Assembly (NCBI GenBank): GCA_015056145.1 | Contig: SVGY01000003.1 | Location: 124,001 to 188,000, forward strand | Length of the DNA: 64,000 nt | Source of the DNA: Clostridiales bacterium | GTDB taxonomy: Bacteria; Bacillota; Clostridia; Christensenellales; Aristaeellaceae | Reading direction: 5' to 3' | Shown here: positions 33,272-43,038 of the stretch, in pieces | Layout: each line of letters starts with the position of its first letter | Position numbering within the stretch: the stretch's first letter is position 1 | Translations under genes and position numbers: made by a program | Notes under the pieces: model-generated | Told to the model about the DNA's origin: nothing | What the model saw: the letters and a program-made list of their open reading frames with translations, nothing else | Database searches by the model: none

Positions 33272-34138
33272 ATGAGAGAAAGACATTGGAGCAATTTTTT
33301 GTTTATTCTGGTCGCTATGCTGATGATTGTTTTTCTTAACCCCAACCCGACCACCGTGGCGCAGGAAAGCAGGTTTGGTGCCTTATTTATCAACGTGGGC
33401 AAGGCTGATGCGATCCTCCTGATGCTGGATGATGAAAGGTATCTGGTGGATACAGGATCAAAAGACAGTTACACTCACATGGAAAGTGTATTGAAACTGT
33501 ACGGGGTTACAAATCTTGACGGTGTATTTATTACCCATACGGACAAGGATCATGTGGGCGGACTGAAGGAATTGCTGAAAAGCGATATCGGTGTGGAAGT
33601 TGTTTATGCACCCCGTTTCCATAACGAAAAAAGCGATGAAAAGCATGATGCTTACAAGCAGGCAAACAAGCGTGACGTGCCCTTTGAATGGCTGGATGCA
33701 GGCATGACCATTCAGAGCGGAGAATGCGTTTTTGAAGTGCTGGGGCCTCTTGAACGGGATGCGGAAACTGACAACAACAACTCCCTGGTGATGAACCTGA
33801 AAACCCCCGATGGAAACATCCTGCTTGCCGGCGATATGGAAATCGAAGAGGAAACACAATTGCTGATGGCGGGGCTGGTTCCTCAGGCGACGGTGCTTAA
33901 GGTGGCGCATCACGGAGGGGATGACTCCACCAGCGCAGCTTTTGTGGCAGCAGTGAAGCCGCAGTGGGCTGTTATTTCCACCAGTACGGCTGAACGGGAA
34001 GAAACTCCTGCAGAGAATGTGCTTGTTACCCTGTGGCATGCCAAGGCTGGCGTGGCAGTGACCCAGGATGCCCAGATCGGTATTCTGGTTACGCTGAAGG
34101 ATGGAAACGCCGAAGTGCAGATGATCAACCCCAAATGA
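33272..34138 (+). CDS. Exported MBL-fold hydrolase, ComEC C-terminal-like
   Basis: 288 residues. An N-terminal hydrophobic anchor or signal (NFLFILVAMLMIVFL) is followed by a metallo-beta-lactamase fold resembling the hydrolase half of ComEC/Rec2: GALFINVGKADAILL, THTDKDHVGGLKELL as the metal-binding motif, LAGDMEIEEE and KVAHHGGDDSTS. In ComEC this domain degrades one DNA strand during uptake. Here it stands alone without the membrane channel, so the role is unclear. RBS AAGGGAGGTG. No competence genes adjoin it. Confidence 0.85.
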   Translation: MRERHWSNFLFILVAMLMIVFLNPNPTTVAQESRFGALFINVGKADAILLMLDDERYLVDTGSKDSYTHMESVLKLYGVTNLDGVFITHTDKDHVGGLKELLKSDIGVEVVYAPRFHNEKSDEKHDAYKQANKRDVPFEWLDAGMTIQSGECVFEVLGPLERDAETDNNNSLVMNLKTPDGNILLAGDMEIEEETQLLMAGLVPQATVLKVAHHGGDDSTSAAFVAAVKPQWAVISTSTAEREETPAENVLVTLWHAKAGVAVTQDAQIGILVTLKDGNAEVQMINPK

Positions 34139-34168
34139 GGGAACGCTTTTTTGTGCAGGACATAGGAT

Positions 34169-34206
34169 GGCATGACGGAATGATTTTCGTCGTGCCATTT
34201 TTTGTT
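34169..34206 (+). terminator. Terminator after the MBL-fold gene
   Basis: GGCATGACG and CGTCGTGCC pair with a G-T wobble and are followed by ATTTTTTG. It overlaps the upstream region of the next gene. Confidence 0.65.
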
Positions 34207-34219
34207 GGGAGGAAATAGC

Positions 34220-34879
34220 GTGCTGTATCATCCGAAGAATGATGCATTCAGAAAACAGTATTGCTGCCATAGCGGTGGGCAGAATGCAGGAAAGCCCGGT
34301 GGGAGCAGCAGACCTGAAAAGCACGAAAGCGTGTTACTGCCGAAGATTATCGCCTGTGAAAAAAGAAATATCCCGCAGCTGTGCACGGAGGTGGCCCTTG
34401 AGGATATCCCTTGTTATGCAAGCGCACCCTACCGGCTGTGCTCGCTCAGGCAAAGCGGTGCACAGCCCTGGTGGAGACCACTGGACAACGGTGGAAATCA
34501 TCAGCGGATGCGGATTGTGGTGTGCATTCCCGTGTGTGCACAACTGACGGACAGCTGCGGAAAGTGCTTCCATGCAACCGGCGTGGTGGAGGCGGAGGTA
34601 TCCGTTGGGATGCGCTGCATGCCCTGCGATGGATGGAAACAACAGCTGTTCATTGTGCCTTGCCTCAGGCTGCTGAAGGCGGAGGAATGCTCCAGAGACG
34701 TATGCTTCCGGGTGGAAGTGGAGGTGCAGCTGGAGATCTATCTTCTTAAACCGGAACCATGCATGGTAAAAAAGGGAGAGCCGGCCTGCCCGGATATGCC
34801 CATGTATCCGCAGCCTGTATATGAAAGATGCGGAGAAAGGCATGACTGCTGCAACCCATGGAGACCCTGGAAAAACTGA
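34220..34879 (+). CDS. Cysteine-rich protein, possible spore-coat type, unknown
   Basis: 219 residues with 20 cysteines and no signal peptide. Motifs include KIIACEKRNIPQLC, DIPCYASAPYRLC, RIVVCIPVCAQLTDSCGKCF and a C-terminal YERCGERHDCCNPW. GTG 34220 follows GGGAGGAAATAGC. Heavy disulphide cross-linking would fit a spore coat or other late structural role, but this is inference; no homologue family is recognised and no sporulation gene is adjacent. Confidence 0.65.
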   Translation: MLYHPKNDAFRKQYCCHSGGQNAGKPGGSSRPEKHESVLLPKIIACEKRNIPQLCTEVALEDIPCYASAPYRLCSLRQSGAQPWWRPLDNGGNHQRMRIVVCIPVCAQLTDSCGKCFHATGVVEAEVSVGMRCMPCDGWKQQLFIVPCLRLLKAEECSRDVCFRVEVEVQLEIYLLKPEPCMVKKGEPACPDMPMYPQPVYERCGERHDCCNPWRPWKN

Positions 34880-34892
34880 ATACCACAGGATT

Positions 34893-34924
34893 GCCTTCTG
34901 CCTGAATGGGCAGGGGGCTTTTTT
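34893..34924 (+). terminator. Terminator of the Cys-rich protein gene
   Basis: GCC..CTGCC and GGGCAG.GGGC pair around TGAAT, followed by TTTTTTG. Confidence 0.75.
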
Positions 34925-34958
34925 GTGAAATTGTTACGGGAATGAAGGGGCTTTCAGA

Positions 34959-34987
34959 TTGACAAAGGGAAGGGTATGATTTACTAT
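34959..34987 (+). promoter_or_regulatory. Promoter of the SdrD-B surface protein gene
   Basis: TTGACA, 17 bases, TACTAT, about 45 bases before the start. Confidence 0.65.
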
Positions 34988-35031
34988 ATAATACTGGTTA
35001 GATATGCATTTTCAACACGGAGGCGAACGTG

Positions 35032-38000
35032 ATGAAACGGACGAAATCGAATCAAAAAAAGGGAACTTGCTTGTGGCTTGCAGCTGTTTTGCTGGCTGTG
35101 CTGATGGCTGTGCCCTTCTGTGCTCTGGCGGAGGATACCGCTGAAAATCCTTATGGATTTTACATAGAAGCGGACGAAGCATGGACGGAAGAAGATGGAA
35201 TTTATACCGCTCAGGCGGTGCTTCGTCATGAAAATAAAGAAACCGACGGTATGCTGCTGTACGGATATGTTTTTGAGGCGAAGCTCACAGAGTCCGCCGG
35301 CGTTGCCATCAGCAAAGTGAATGTGAAGGATGCCGTGGCAGCTGTCTATACTGTGCAGGCACTGGATGAGAACGGCGCTATGCTGGGTGAGCAGAAAACC
35401 ATGATGATCGGTATGGAGTTTGCTATGCCTGAGGGCAGCTGCGGCTTTGTGATGAAGCTGTACGGAAACGGAGAGGACTTCCGGCTGCTGTCTCAGGATT
35501 ATGCAGGCGTAACCGTCGAAACCAGCCTTGTGGCACAGGAAGGTGCACAGGCCGGTTCTTTTGAGGTATTGCTTACGGCGGAAAAACGCAATGCGGATGG
35601 AACCGCTCCTGAAACAGCGATGAATTTTGGTATGGAGCCTGTCTTGTTTGTATTGCCCTCCGTACCTGCGACCGAGGAAGAAGCACCTGTGGAGGCCATT
35701 GATCCTTTTGCCCAGGAGCAGACTGAGGAAGAGGGTTCCGAAGACGGAATCGATCCTTTTGCAGAAGAAGCAACGGAGGAAACGATTGATCCCTTTGCTG
35801 TGGCCCAGGAAGATGGGGAAGAAGCAGAGGAACTCCCTGCGGAAGAACCGGAACCCTTGCTTGGCAGCATTGCGCTTGGAACCTCCATGCTTCCGGAGGG
35901 GACCGATGTGGCGCTGGCCGGTGTGGATATTCAGCTGAGTACTGTGGCCGGAGCAGACGGCAGCTTTGTTTTTGAACAGCTGCCTGCCGGTGATTACAGT
36001 GTATTTGCGGCTTTGCCTGCCGGCATGGCGCCCAAAGCGGGCAGCGCATGGCAGCGCACCGAACAGGGAGATATGATCTGGCTGGCAGTATCCCTGGCTG
36101 AGGGACAGAACGCTGTTTTGGAAGAAGTGAGTTTTGAAAGCGGCGCAATCCTTGAGTTCACAGCCTTTGTGGATAGCAAGGGCAAGGGTGAAATGAAAGA
36201 GGATTACAAGCCTGTTCCCGGGGTGAAGGTGGAAGTGCTGTCCGGAGAAACGGTGCTTGCCAGCGGTTACACCGACGAAAACGGTAAAGTGAAGCTGGAA
36301 GATATCGTTTCCGGCAGTCATGTGGTGCGGGTGACCGGCGTAAATGGTTACTCGCCTGCCGATAAGGGCCCCAACAGCTGTGTGGAACGTGGCGGCGGAT
36401 ACATTGGCGTAAGCGAACCGATGGAGTTTGTATCCGGCCAGACTACCGTTGCAGGCGGCGGCTTTGAACTGCTGGGTTCCTTCAGCGGCCGTGTTTTTGA
36501 AGATCTTAACAACGATGGCCTTATGGACGAAACTGATCCCGGCGTGGCCGGAGTTGTGCTCCGGCTGGAGGGACTTACTTCCGGTGTGGTGTACGAAATC
36601 GTCACCGACGAAACCGGCGTGTACAGCTTTGGCGGCTTGTACAAGGAAAAATACAGCTTCTCCGCTACTCTGCCCGAGGGCTGTCTTTACGCTCGGTATT
36701 CCAAGACCGGCGGCGATCTGCGCAGCGTTTTCACCGGTTCCAATCTGGTACGCGAATTCCGTGTGGGAAAGCGGGAGCAGGTGACCAACAAAAACGTTGG
36801 TGTGATTCAGAACGGCGTTATGACCGGCACGGCTTTTATGGATCTGAACTACAACGGCGTATATGATGAGGGCGAGCCCGGCGTGAAGGGCGTGACCCTT
36901 GAAGCAATCAAGGTGAGCAACGGCGATTCCTACGGCAAGGTCGTAACGGATGAAAACGGTGCTTACTCCCTGCCTGGCCTGCGTGGCGGCGACTATCGCC
37001 TGCGGGCTATCCTCCCCGAAGATGGCAGCCAGTTTACCAAGGTGCCCGAAAACCCCGGCGAAAACGCCAATCGCTTTGTGCAGCGGGAAGGTCGCCGTGA
37101 ATACAGTGTGGAGCCCATCAACATCCAGAGCGGCAGCACTGTGAATGTGCCGGTGGGTGTTGCCGTGGGCGCAACCGTCCGTGGCACCGTGTTTACCGAT
37201 GCAAACTATGACGGACAGCTGGCAGATGGCGAAAAGGCAATTTCCGGCGTGGAAGTGATTGCCGTGGATGAAAGCGGCGTTGTCTGGGACAGCACCACCA
37301 CCAACAAGGAGGGTAAGTACGCCCTTCATGGTCTGATGCCCGGAAAATATGTGCTCAAGTTTGCCCGTGTGCCTGGCAATGGCTTCACCCGGCTCCGTCC
37401 CCAGATGGAGAACGGCAGCTATGTTGTGGAACTGCTGGATGGCTACGGCATAACGGATTCCATTGAGATCAGCATGGGCCAGCTGATGGAAAAGGTGAAC
37501 GCGGGTATGCTTCCCTCTGCCACCGTAACCGGCACCTTCTTTATGGATCTCAACGACAATGGCGTGAAGGATGAAGGCGAAAACGGCATGGTGGGCGTGA
37601 ATGCCCGTCTGCAGTCTGAGGACGGTGAAATTGACCTTCTGCGGCCTGTGGAAGAGGATGGAAGATACTTCTTCGACGGCGTGATGCCCGGGAATTATAC
37701 CTTGACCTATCAGCTGCCGGAGCATTGCGAAATGGCTAAAGTGGCTCAGGGCGGCAATACCCTTGAGCACCAGGGTTCCGAAAACAAAACCGAAAGCTTT
37801 ATGGTGGCCATGGGCGAAGATCACAAGCGTCCCCTGGTGGGCGGCGTGGAGCTGGGAAGCCTCAGCGGAAGCTTCTTTGTGGACAGCGACGCCAGCGGAA
37901 GCCTTGAAGAAGGCGATGCAGCACTCAGCGGCGCAAGCGTTACCTTCATCCATGAAAACGGTGAGGAGTTTGTGGCAAATGCCGATGCAGAGGGCAATTA

Positions 38001-39318
38001 TTCCATCAGGGATTTGCGTCCCGGTGCATATCAGATTTCCGTGAAGATGCCCGAAGGCTATATCGTAAGCCATGAGGCAGAGGGTCTGCCCTTTGCGGCC
38101 GCAAACCAGACAGTGCTGCCCTGCGACTGGAACTTGCTGATCAGCCGTGAAAGTCTGAACATCGGTGGCGTGAAGCCTGCCACAATTTCGGGTTCTATTT
38201 GGCTGGACGAGAACAAGGACGGCTCTCATGGCGCTGAGGAGGCCCTTCTGACCGGCCTCACCCTGAACCTTGTAAGCGAAAATACCGGCGTGACTGTTGC
38301 CTCTGTTCAAAGCGACGAAAACGGTTTCCTCTTTGCGGATGTACGTCCGGGAAGCTATTCCATCAGCTTTGCCATGCCGGAACAGGCGGAAAGCGCAAAT
38401 GATCCTTCTTCCGGCTTTGTGGTGTCGGAAGCGGTAATGCAGCAGAGCGGCATCGTCCTTGGAGAAGGGGAAACCAGAACCGATCTGACTGCCGGCCTGG
38501 TATCCCGCACCAGCATTGGCGGCAATCTGAGCCTGTTGGTGGGCAGTGAAACCACTATGGTTTCCGGCGTGGAGATCAGCCTGTGGCAGGAGGGTGCAGC
38601 TTCGGCCATTGCCACCACCACCACCGATGAAAACGGTGATTATCGCTTTGACGGCCTCTGGCCCGGTCAGTATCAGATCAAGTCTGTGCTGCCGGCAGGC
38701 ATGATCTTTGTACGGCCTGATGATGAAAACTATCCTGCAGGCGCTTCTGTTGTGACCAGCTGGGACGAGACGAGCGGCACCAGCGACAGCTTCAGCCTTC
38801 AGATGGCAAAGCATCAGCTGGATAAGAATATTGCCTTCATCAAGCCCGCCAAAGTGGGCGACCAGGTCTGGCTGGACGAAAACGCCAACGGTCTTATCGA
38901 TGGTGGAGAAAGGTTCATCCCCGGCGTGAAGATCATCCTGATGTCCGGCGGTCAGGTGGCTTACGAAACCACCACCGATGCTTATGGGTATTATCAGTTT
39001 GATCAGGTCTACCCCGGAACCTATACCCTAGAAGCCAAGGCGTATCCTGAATTGACCATTACCACCCCTGTGGAGAATATGAAGATCATCAGCAGTGCGC
39101 TGACTTCCGGCGACGGTAATCAGGCATATACCGGCGAATTCACCGTGCAGAGCGGCAGTTCCAATATGGATTTCAACCTGGGTTATGTGGTTCTTGACGG
39201 GCAGCAGGTTCCTTCTGCCATCGTACCCCCGCCCGGCAAAGACTGGACCGTGAACCAGGAAAAATATCTTGTTGTGTCTACTCAGGATTGGGAGAACGTC
39301 TACAATCCTAACAAATAA
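35032..39318 (+). CDS. Large secreted SdrD B-domain protein
   Basis: 1428 residues with a signal peptide (to about 32). An N-terminal beta-rich domain leads to an acidic linker in which IDPFA recurs at 223, 240 and 252. About eight SdrD-B/Cna-B-like domains follow, each with a calcium-binding-like loop such as DLNNDGLMDETDPG, DLNYNGVYDEGEPG or DENANGLIDGGERF, then TDENGxYxFxGL. Such domains form rigid, calcium-stabilised stalks. There is no LPxTG signal, membrane helix or S-layer domain at the end, so it may be released or held by other proteins. ATG 35032 follows GGAGGCGAACGTG. Confidence 0.85.
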   Translation: MKRTKSNQKKGTCLWLAAVLLAVLMAVPFCALAEDTAENPYGFYIEADEAWTEEDGIYTAQAVLRHENKETDGMLLYGYVFEAKLTESAGVAISKVNVKDAVAAVYTVQALDENGAMLGEQKTMMIGMEFAMPEGSCGFVMKLYGNGEDFRLLSQDYAGVTVETSLVAQEGAQAGSFEVLLTAEKRNADGTAPETAMNFGMEPVLFVLPSVPATEEEAPVEAIDPFAQEQTEEEGSEDGIDPFAEEATEETIDPFAVAQEDGEEAEELPAEEPEPLLGSIALGTSMLPEGTDVALAGVDIQLSTVAGADGSFVFEQLPAGDYSVFAALPAGMAPKAGSAWQRTEQGDMIWLAVSLAEGQNAVLEEVSFESGAILEFTAFVDSKGKGEMKEDYKPVPGVKVEVLSGETVLASGYTDENGKVKLEDIVSGSHVVRVTGVNGYSPADKGPNSCVERGGGYIGVSEPMEFVSGQTTVAGGGFELLGSFSGRVFEDLNNDGLMDETDPGVAGVVLRLEGLTSGVVYEIVTDETGVYSFGGLYKEKYSFSATLPEGCLYARYSKTGGDLRSVFTGSNLVREFRVGKREQVTNKNVGVIQNGVMTGTAFMDLNYNGVYDEGEPGVKGVTLEAIKVSNGDSYGKVVTDENGAYSLPGLRGGDYRLRAILPEDGSQFTKVPENPGENANRFVQREGRREYSVEPINIQSGSTVNVPVGVAVGATVRGTVFTDANYDGQLADGEKAISGVEVIAVDESGVVWDSTTTNKEGKYALHGLMPGKYVLKFARVPGNGFTRLRPQMENGSYVVELLDGYGITDSIEISMGQLMEKVNAGMLPSATVTGTFFMDLNDNGVKDEGENGMVGVNARLQSEDGEIDLLRPVEEDGRYFFDGVMPGNYTLTYQLPEHCEMAKVAQGGNTLEHQGSENKTESFMVAMGEDHKRPLVGGVELGSLSGSFFVDSDASGSLEEGDAALSGASVTFIHENGEEFVANADAEGNYSIRDLRPGAYQISVKMPEGYIVSHEAEGLPFAAANQTVLPCDWNLLISRESLNIGGVKPATISGSIWLDENKDGSHGAEEALLTGLTLNLVSENTGVTVASVQSDENGFLFADVRPGSYSISFAMPEQAESANDPSSGFVVSEAVMQQSGIVLGEGETRTDLTAGLVSRTSIGGNLSLLVGSETTMVSGVEISLWQEGAASAIATTTTDENGDYRFDGLWPGQYQIKSVLPAGMIFVRPDDENYPAGASVVTSWDETSGTSDSFSLQMAKHQLDKNIAFIKPAKVGDQVWLDENANGLIDGGERFIPGVKIILMSGGQVAYETTTDAYGYYQFDQVYPGTYTLEAKAYPELTITTPVENMKIISSALTSGDGNQAYTGEFTVQSGSSNMDFNLGYVVLDGQQVPSAIVPPPGKDWTVNQEKYLVVSTQDWENVYNPNK

Positions 39319-39337
39319 CAAAGGAGAATGAACCATT

Positions 39338-40471
39338 ATGGACAGGTCTCAGGTTTTCTTCACGGATTTCCGCACCAGCTACGGTGGAATCACCATGCCG
39401 GCAAAGCTGCAGAAGCTGATCCGCATGGCCGGTATCGACAAGATTGATATGGACGGTCGCTTTGTTGCCATCAAGATGCACTTTGGCGAACTGGGTAACA
39501 CCGGCTACATCCGTCCCAATTTTGCCCGTGCCCTGGTGGATGTGATCAAGTCTCTGGGTGGAAAGCCCTATCTGACGGATTGCAACACCCTGTACCCCGG
39601 CAGCCGTAAAAATGCACTGGAACACCTTTATTGCGCATGGGAGAACGGTTTCACCCCTCTCACCGTGGGCTGCCCCATCCTGATTGCCGATGGCCTCAAG
39701 GGTACGGACGATGTGGAGGTTCCCGTTGAAGGCGGCGAGTACGTTAAGAAGGCTAAGATCGGCCGTGCTGTAATGGATGGCGATATCATCATCAGTCTGA
39801 ACCACTTCAAGGGCCATGAGGCCACCGGCTTTGGCGGCGCACTGAAAAACCTGGGCATGGGCTGCGGCTCCCGTGCAGGCAAGAAAGAGCAGCACAAGAA
39901 CGGCAAGGCATACATTACCCCCGATATGTGCCGTGGCTGCCGCCTGTGCGAAAAGCAGTGCGCCAACGATGCCCTGCGCTTTGATGATGCCACCCGCAAG
40001 ATGGAAGTGCTCAAGGACAACTGCGTGGGTTGTGGCCGCTGCATTGGCGCATGCAATTTTGATGCCATCGACTGCGAGGACGATAACTCCAGCCAGATGC
40101 TCAACTACCGCATGGCAGAATACGCCAAGGCGGTTGTGGATGGCCGTCCTCAGTTCCACATTTCTCTGGTGATGGACATCTCTCCCAACTGCGATTGCCA
40201 TGCAGAGAATGATGCACCTATCCTGCCTGACGTGGGCATGTTTGCTTCCTTTGATCCTGTGGCGCTGGATCAGGCCTGCGTGGATGCCTGCCTCAAGCTG
40301 ACCCCCATCCGCAACAGCCAGCTGGGCGACAATATCAACGCCCCTGATTTTGTGGATCACCATGACCACTTCACCAATTCCACCCCGGAATCTGAGTGGA
40401 AGAGCTGCCTTGAACATGCGGCGAAGATCGGCGTAGGCAGCCGGGAATACGAACTGGTTACCATGAAGTAA
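39338..40471 (+). CDS. DUF362 domain protein with two [4Fe-4S] clusters
   Basis: 377 residues. The N-terminal DUF362 part (VAIKMHFGELGNTGYIRPNF, LNHFKGHEATGFGGALKNLG) is followed by two ferredoxin motifs, CRGCRLCEKQC and CVGCGRCIGAC, then a C-terminal DUF362 portion. Such proteins are common in anaerobes; their reaction is unknown, though electron transfer is likely. RBS AAAGGAGAATGAACC. It precedes the uridine kinase gene by 20 bases and follows the surface protein gene closely. Confidence 0.9.
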   Translation: MDRSQVFFTDFRTSYGGITMPAKLQKLIRMAGIDKIDMDGRFVAIKMHFGELGNTGYIRPNFARALVDVIKSLGGKPYLTDCNTLYPGSRKNALEHLYCAWENGFTPLTVGCPILIADGLKGTDDVEVPVEGGEYVKKAKIGRAVMDGDIIISLNHFKGHEATGFGGALKNLGMGCGSRAGKKEQHKNGKAYITPDMCRGCRLCEKQCANDALRFDDATRKMEVLKDNCVGCGRCIGACNFDAIDCEDDNSSQMLNYRMAEYAKAVVDGRPQFHISLVMDISPNCDCHAENDAPILPDVGMFASFDPVALDQACVDACLKLTPIRNSQLGDNINAPDFVDHHDHFTNSTPESEWKSCLEHAAKIGVGSREYELVTMK

Positions 40472-40491
40472 TTGCAAAAGAGGTGGAAGGC

Positions 40492-41115
40492 ATGCTGGTC
40501 ATCGGAATCTGCGGCGCAAGCGGCAGCGGCAAAAGCACTCTGGCCAAGGAGCTGAGGGATGCGGTGGGAAGCTGTGCGACGGTTATCAACCACGATTGTT
40601 ATTACAAGGATCACACTCATCTGAGCTTTGAAGAACGCTGCAAGCTGAATTATGACGAGCCGGATATTTTCGATCATGATCTGTTTCTGGAGGATATCAA
40701 AACTCTGATGGCCGGCAAGCCGATCACCCGAAAGCAATACGATTATTCCAACCATTGCCGTGCGGACAGCGACGAGCTGATCTACCCCAGCGAGGTGCTG
40801 ATTATCGAAGGCATTCATGTGTTCTTTGATCCCCGGCTGTGCGATTTGATGTTCCTGAAACTGTACATGAAGGTTGAGCCGGATATCTGTCTTCTGAGGC
40901 GCATTACCCGGGATATTAACGAGCGGGGGCGTGCCATTGACAATATTTCCGACCAGTACCTTACCACCGTAAAACCCATGTACGATAAGTACATCCGTAA
41001 CTATGTGGAACTGGCAGACGTGATTGTAGCCAGAGGTGGAAAGAATGCACGCATTGTGACCATTCTGGCTGGCTATGTGCGGGATGTGCTCAGCGGCGAA
41101 GAACCGCTGAAATAA
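40492..41115 (+). CDS. udk: Uridine kinase
   Basis: 207 residues, the normal size. The P-loop is GASGSGKS near the N-terminus; INHDCYYKD, FDHDLFLEDI and EGIHVFFD match the nucleoside-binding and lid regions. It phosphorylates uridine and cytidine for pyrimidine salvage. ATG 40492 is used, not GTG 40483, because GAGGTGG lies five bases upstream. Confidence 0.93.
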   Translation: MLVIGICGASGSGKSTLAKELRDAVGSCATVINHDCYYKDHTHLSFEERCKLNYDEPDIFDHDLFLEDIKTLMAGKPITRKQYDYSNHCRADSDELIYPSEVLIIEGIHVFFDPRLCDLMFLKLYMKVEPDICLLRRITRDINERGRAIDNISDQYLTTVKPMYDKYIRNYVELADVIVARGGKNARIVTILAGYVRDVLSGEEPLK

Positions 41116-41129
41116 AATGCATAACAATA

Positions 41130-41168
41130 GACCCTCTGCTGCACTTATGTGCGGCAGGGGTCTTTTGT
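41130..41168. terminator. Terminator after udk
   Basis: GACCCTCTGCTGCAC and GTGCGGCAGGGGTC pair around TTAT, followed by TTTTG on the plus strand. It may also slow the converging transcript. Confidence 0.75.
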
Positions 41169-41184
41169 CGTGAGGACGAGAGTA

Positions 41185-43023
41185 TTATTGCCCGGGAACG
41201 GGAACGAAGTCGGATTCCATCAGCGCTATGAGGCCCAGAAGGGCGCCCCAGTGATAGAAACGGTCGCTGTTGACAACGTTGCAGCCCTCGCCGGTGTTGG
41301 CGCAATAGTTTTCGTGGACATGCCCATGTTCAAGCCATTCCTTCAGCAGAAGTGCCTCGGATTTTTCCGCAAGGATTTTCCGGGCTTTTTCTGCGGCGGG
41401 GTGACGGTGGCGGCAAAGTGCGAGGTATACAAGGAAATTCATGGGGGCCCAGATACGGCCTCGCCAGTAATCCTGATCGGGATAGGCAGGGTCGTTGCGG
41501 GCGATGGAGGGCAGAATCCACTGGCCGTAGAATTCCTCCGGGTTCATGAAATGCTCGTCGATGATGCGGACAAGCCGATCGTCGCTGACGCAGTCGCTGA
41601 AAAGGGCGTAAAAATGGGTGGGGGAAAGTCGCTTTTCAAAGAGATCGGTATCGGTGCGGCGGTTGAGGTACATACCGAAGGAGGCATCCCAGAGGGATTC
41701 CAGAGCAGCCTTGGTTTCCTCGGCCCGGCGGGAAAGAAGCGTCGCTTCTTTGCTTAGGCCAAGCTCAGCCGCAATGCGGGAGAGACATTCACAATCCAGT
41801 ATATACAGCCCGGTGAGGCCTACATCCGCAAGGCAAAGCAGGTGGGTATCCTTGTTGAAGGGGATATGATCGTACATGGGACTGTTATCAAGACCCGATT
41901 CCAGCGATGCACCGAAACGATCGTTTACACCATCGCTTTCCCAGCGGTTGTCGGCGTAGGGCTTGTAGGGATTGGATCCCCATGTGAGTGCACCCCCGGG
42001 CAGTCTGCGGTTATCATAAAACCATTGATTCCATTGGAGAAGGTCGTCCACAACTTCCTTCAGGAGCCATTTCTCACCAAATTTGCGATAGAGTGCGTGA
42101 ATCACCATAGAACCTACCGGGGGCTGGGAACGGTCTCTGCTGGAAACTCCGCTGCCGCAGGCCATGTTGGGCACAAAACCGGATTCGGTTTTTTCACGGG
42201 TGATTTCGATAGCATTGGAGTAGGCCAGCGCTTTGTTGCCAAGGGAGGCCATGAAGGCCCCGAAATAAGTATCCCAGCAGAAAAGCACATAACCGCCGTG
42301 ATTGTTGTTCCATATGCGGCTGACGGGGGTGACTACCCGGTTTTTTCTGGGCTCGTAGATGGTATCCCAGGCCATGCAGCTTTGCAGCGCCTTGAAGGTT
42401 TCGCTGTGAGAGCCGTAGGCGGCGTAGGTTTCTTCCAGGCGTTGCTTGCTGGCTTTAAGGATGGATTCAATCTCCTGCGGGGTTCTGAGCTTGCCGCTGG
42501 AAAGGTATACCGGGGCGGAAAGTTCCAAGGTGAGACTTGGCGTTTTTACGTTGACCAGAAGATCCTCCACAGGCTGTCCCTGAGCGTAGAGGATCACTTT
42601 GTCATTTTGCAGCTGTGCCATAAGGCAGTCTTCACCCCGGGAAAGCAGGCCGGGCCGATTCCATAGCATGGCCGATTCAACGACCAGCGTGGCGGGTTTC
42701 AGCTGGTTCCTGAGGGGGGTAACCATAAGGACAATATCGCCGTTAATGGTTGCAGAGCTGATTTCGAGCTCGATATCGAGCCATTTCAAGTTGAGGGAGG
42801 TGTAGCTGCCATCGTAGGCGTGCAGACCGGGGTGGATAACTTCCACATCCTCGCCCTGCCTGCCGATGAGCGCCTCGGAAAGATGATGACCGGTCCGGTA
42901 TTCCTTTATGCCCAGGTTGAATGCAAAGCCGCAGGGCATCAGTACATGGGACAGTACGCTGCGGTTGTTCCATGTGTGCCAGCCACGGAGATATTCCTTT
43001 TTCAGATTTTCGTATTCCTGCAT
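41185..43023 (-). CDS. GH63/MGH-type glycoside hydrolase
   Basis: 612 residues. An N-terminal beta-sandwich (about 1-190) is followed by an (alpha/alpha)6 barrel. The family markers are WDTYFGAFMASLGN, the acid ESGLDNSPMYD (Asp379) and the base in HVHENYCANTGEG (Glu571). Relatives cleave alpha-glucosides or mannosylglycerate-type substrates; the exact one is unknown. No signal peptide, so substrates are imported or internal. RBS AAAAAAAGGAGCAGAGC. It follows the secreted propeller gene by 15 bases. Confidence 0.85.
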   Translation of the reverse strand: MQEYENLKKEYLRGWHTWNNRSVLSHVLMPCGFAFNLGIKEYRTGHHLSEALIGRQGEDVEVIHPGLHAYDGSYTSLNLKWLDIELEISSATINGDIVLMVTPLRNQLKPATLVVESAMLWNRPGLLSRGEDCLMAQLQNDKVILYAQGQPVEDLLVNVKTPSLTLELSAPVYLSSGKLRTPQEIESILKASKQRLEETYAAYGSHSETFKALQSCMAWDTIYEPRKNRVVTPVSRIWNNNHGGYVLFCWDTYFGAFMASLGNKALAYSNAIEITREKTESGFVPNMACGSGVSSRDRSQPPVGSMVIHALYRKFGEKWLLKEVVDDLLQWNQWFYDNRRLPGGALTWGSNPYKPYADNRWESDGVNDRFGASLESGLDNSPMYDHIPFNKDTHLLCLADVGLTGLYILDCECLSRIAAELGLSKEATLLSRRAEETKAALESLWDASFGMYLNRRTDTDLFEKRLSPTHFYALFSDCVSDDRLVRIIDEHFMNPEEFYGQWILPSIARNDPAYPDQDYWRGRIWAPMNFLVYLALCRHRHPAAEKARKILAEKSEALLLKEWLEHGHVHENYCANTGEGCNVVNSDRFYHWGALLGLIALMESDFVPVPGQ

Positions 43024-43038
43024 GCTCTGCTCCTTTTT

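Noticed and set aside
34984-38814. A 1276-codon minus-strand frame opposite the SdrD-B protein
   Set aside because: Antisense of a repeat-rich gene; no recognisable domains or ribosome site.
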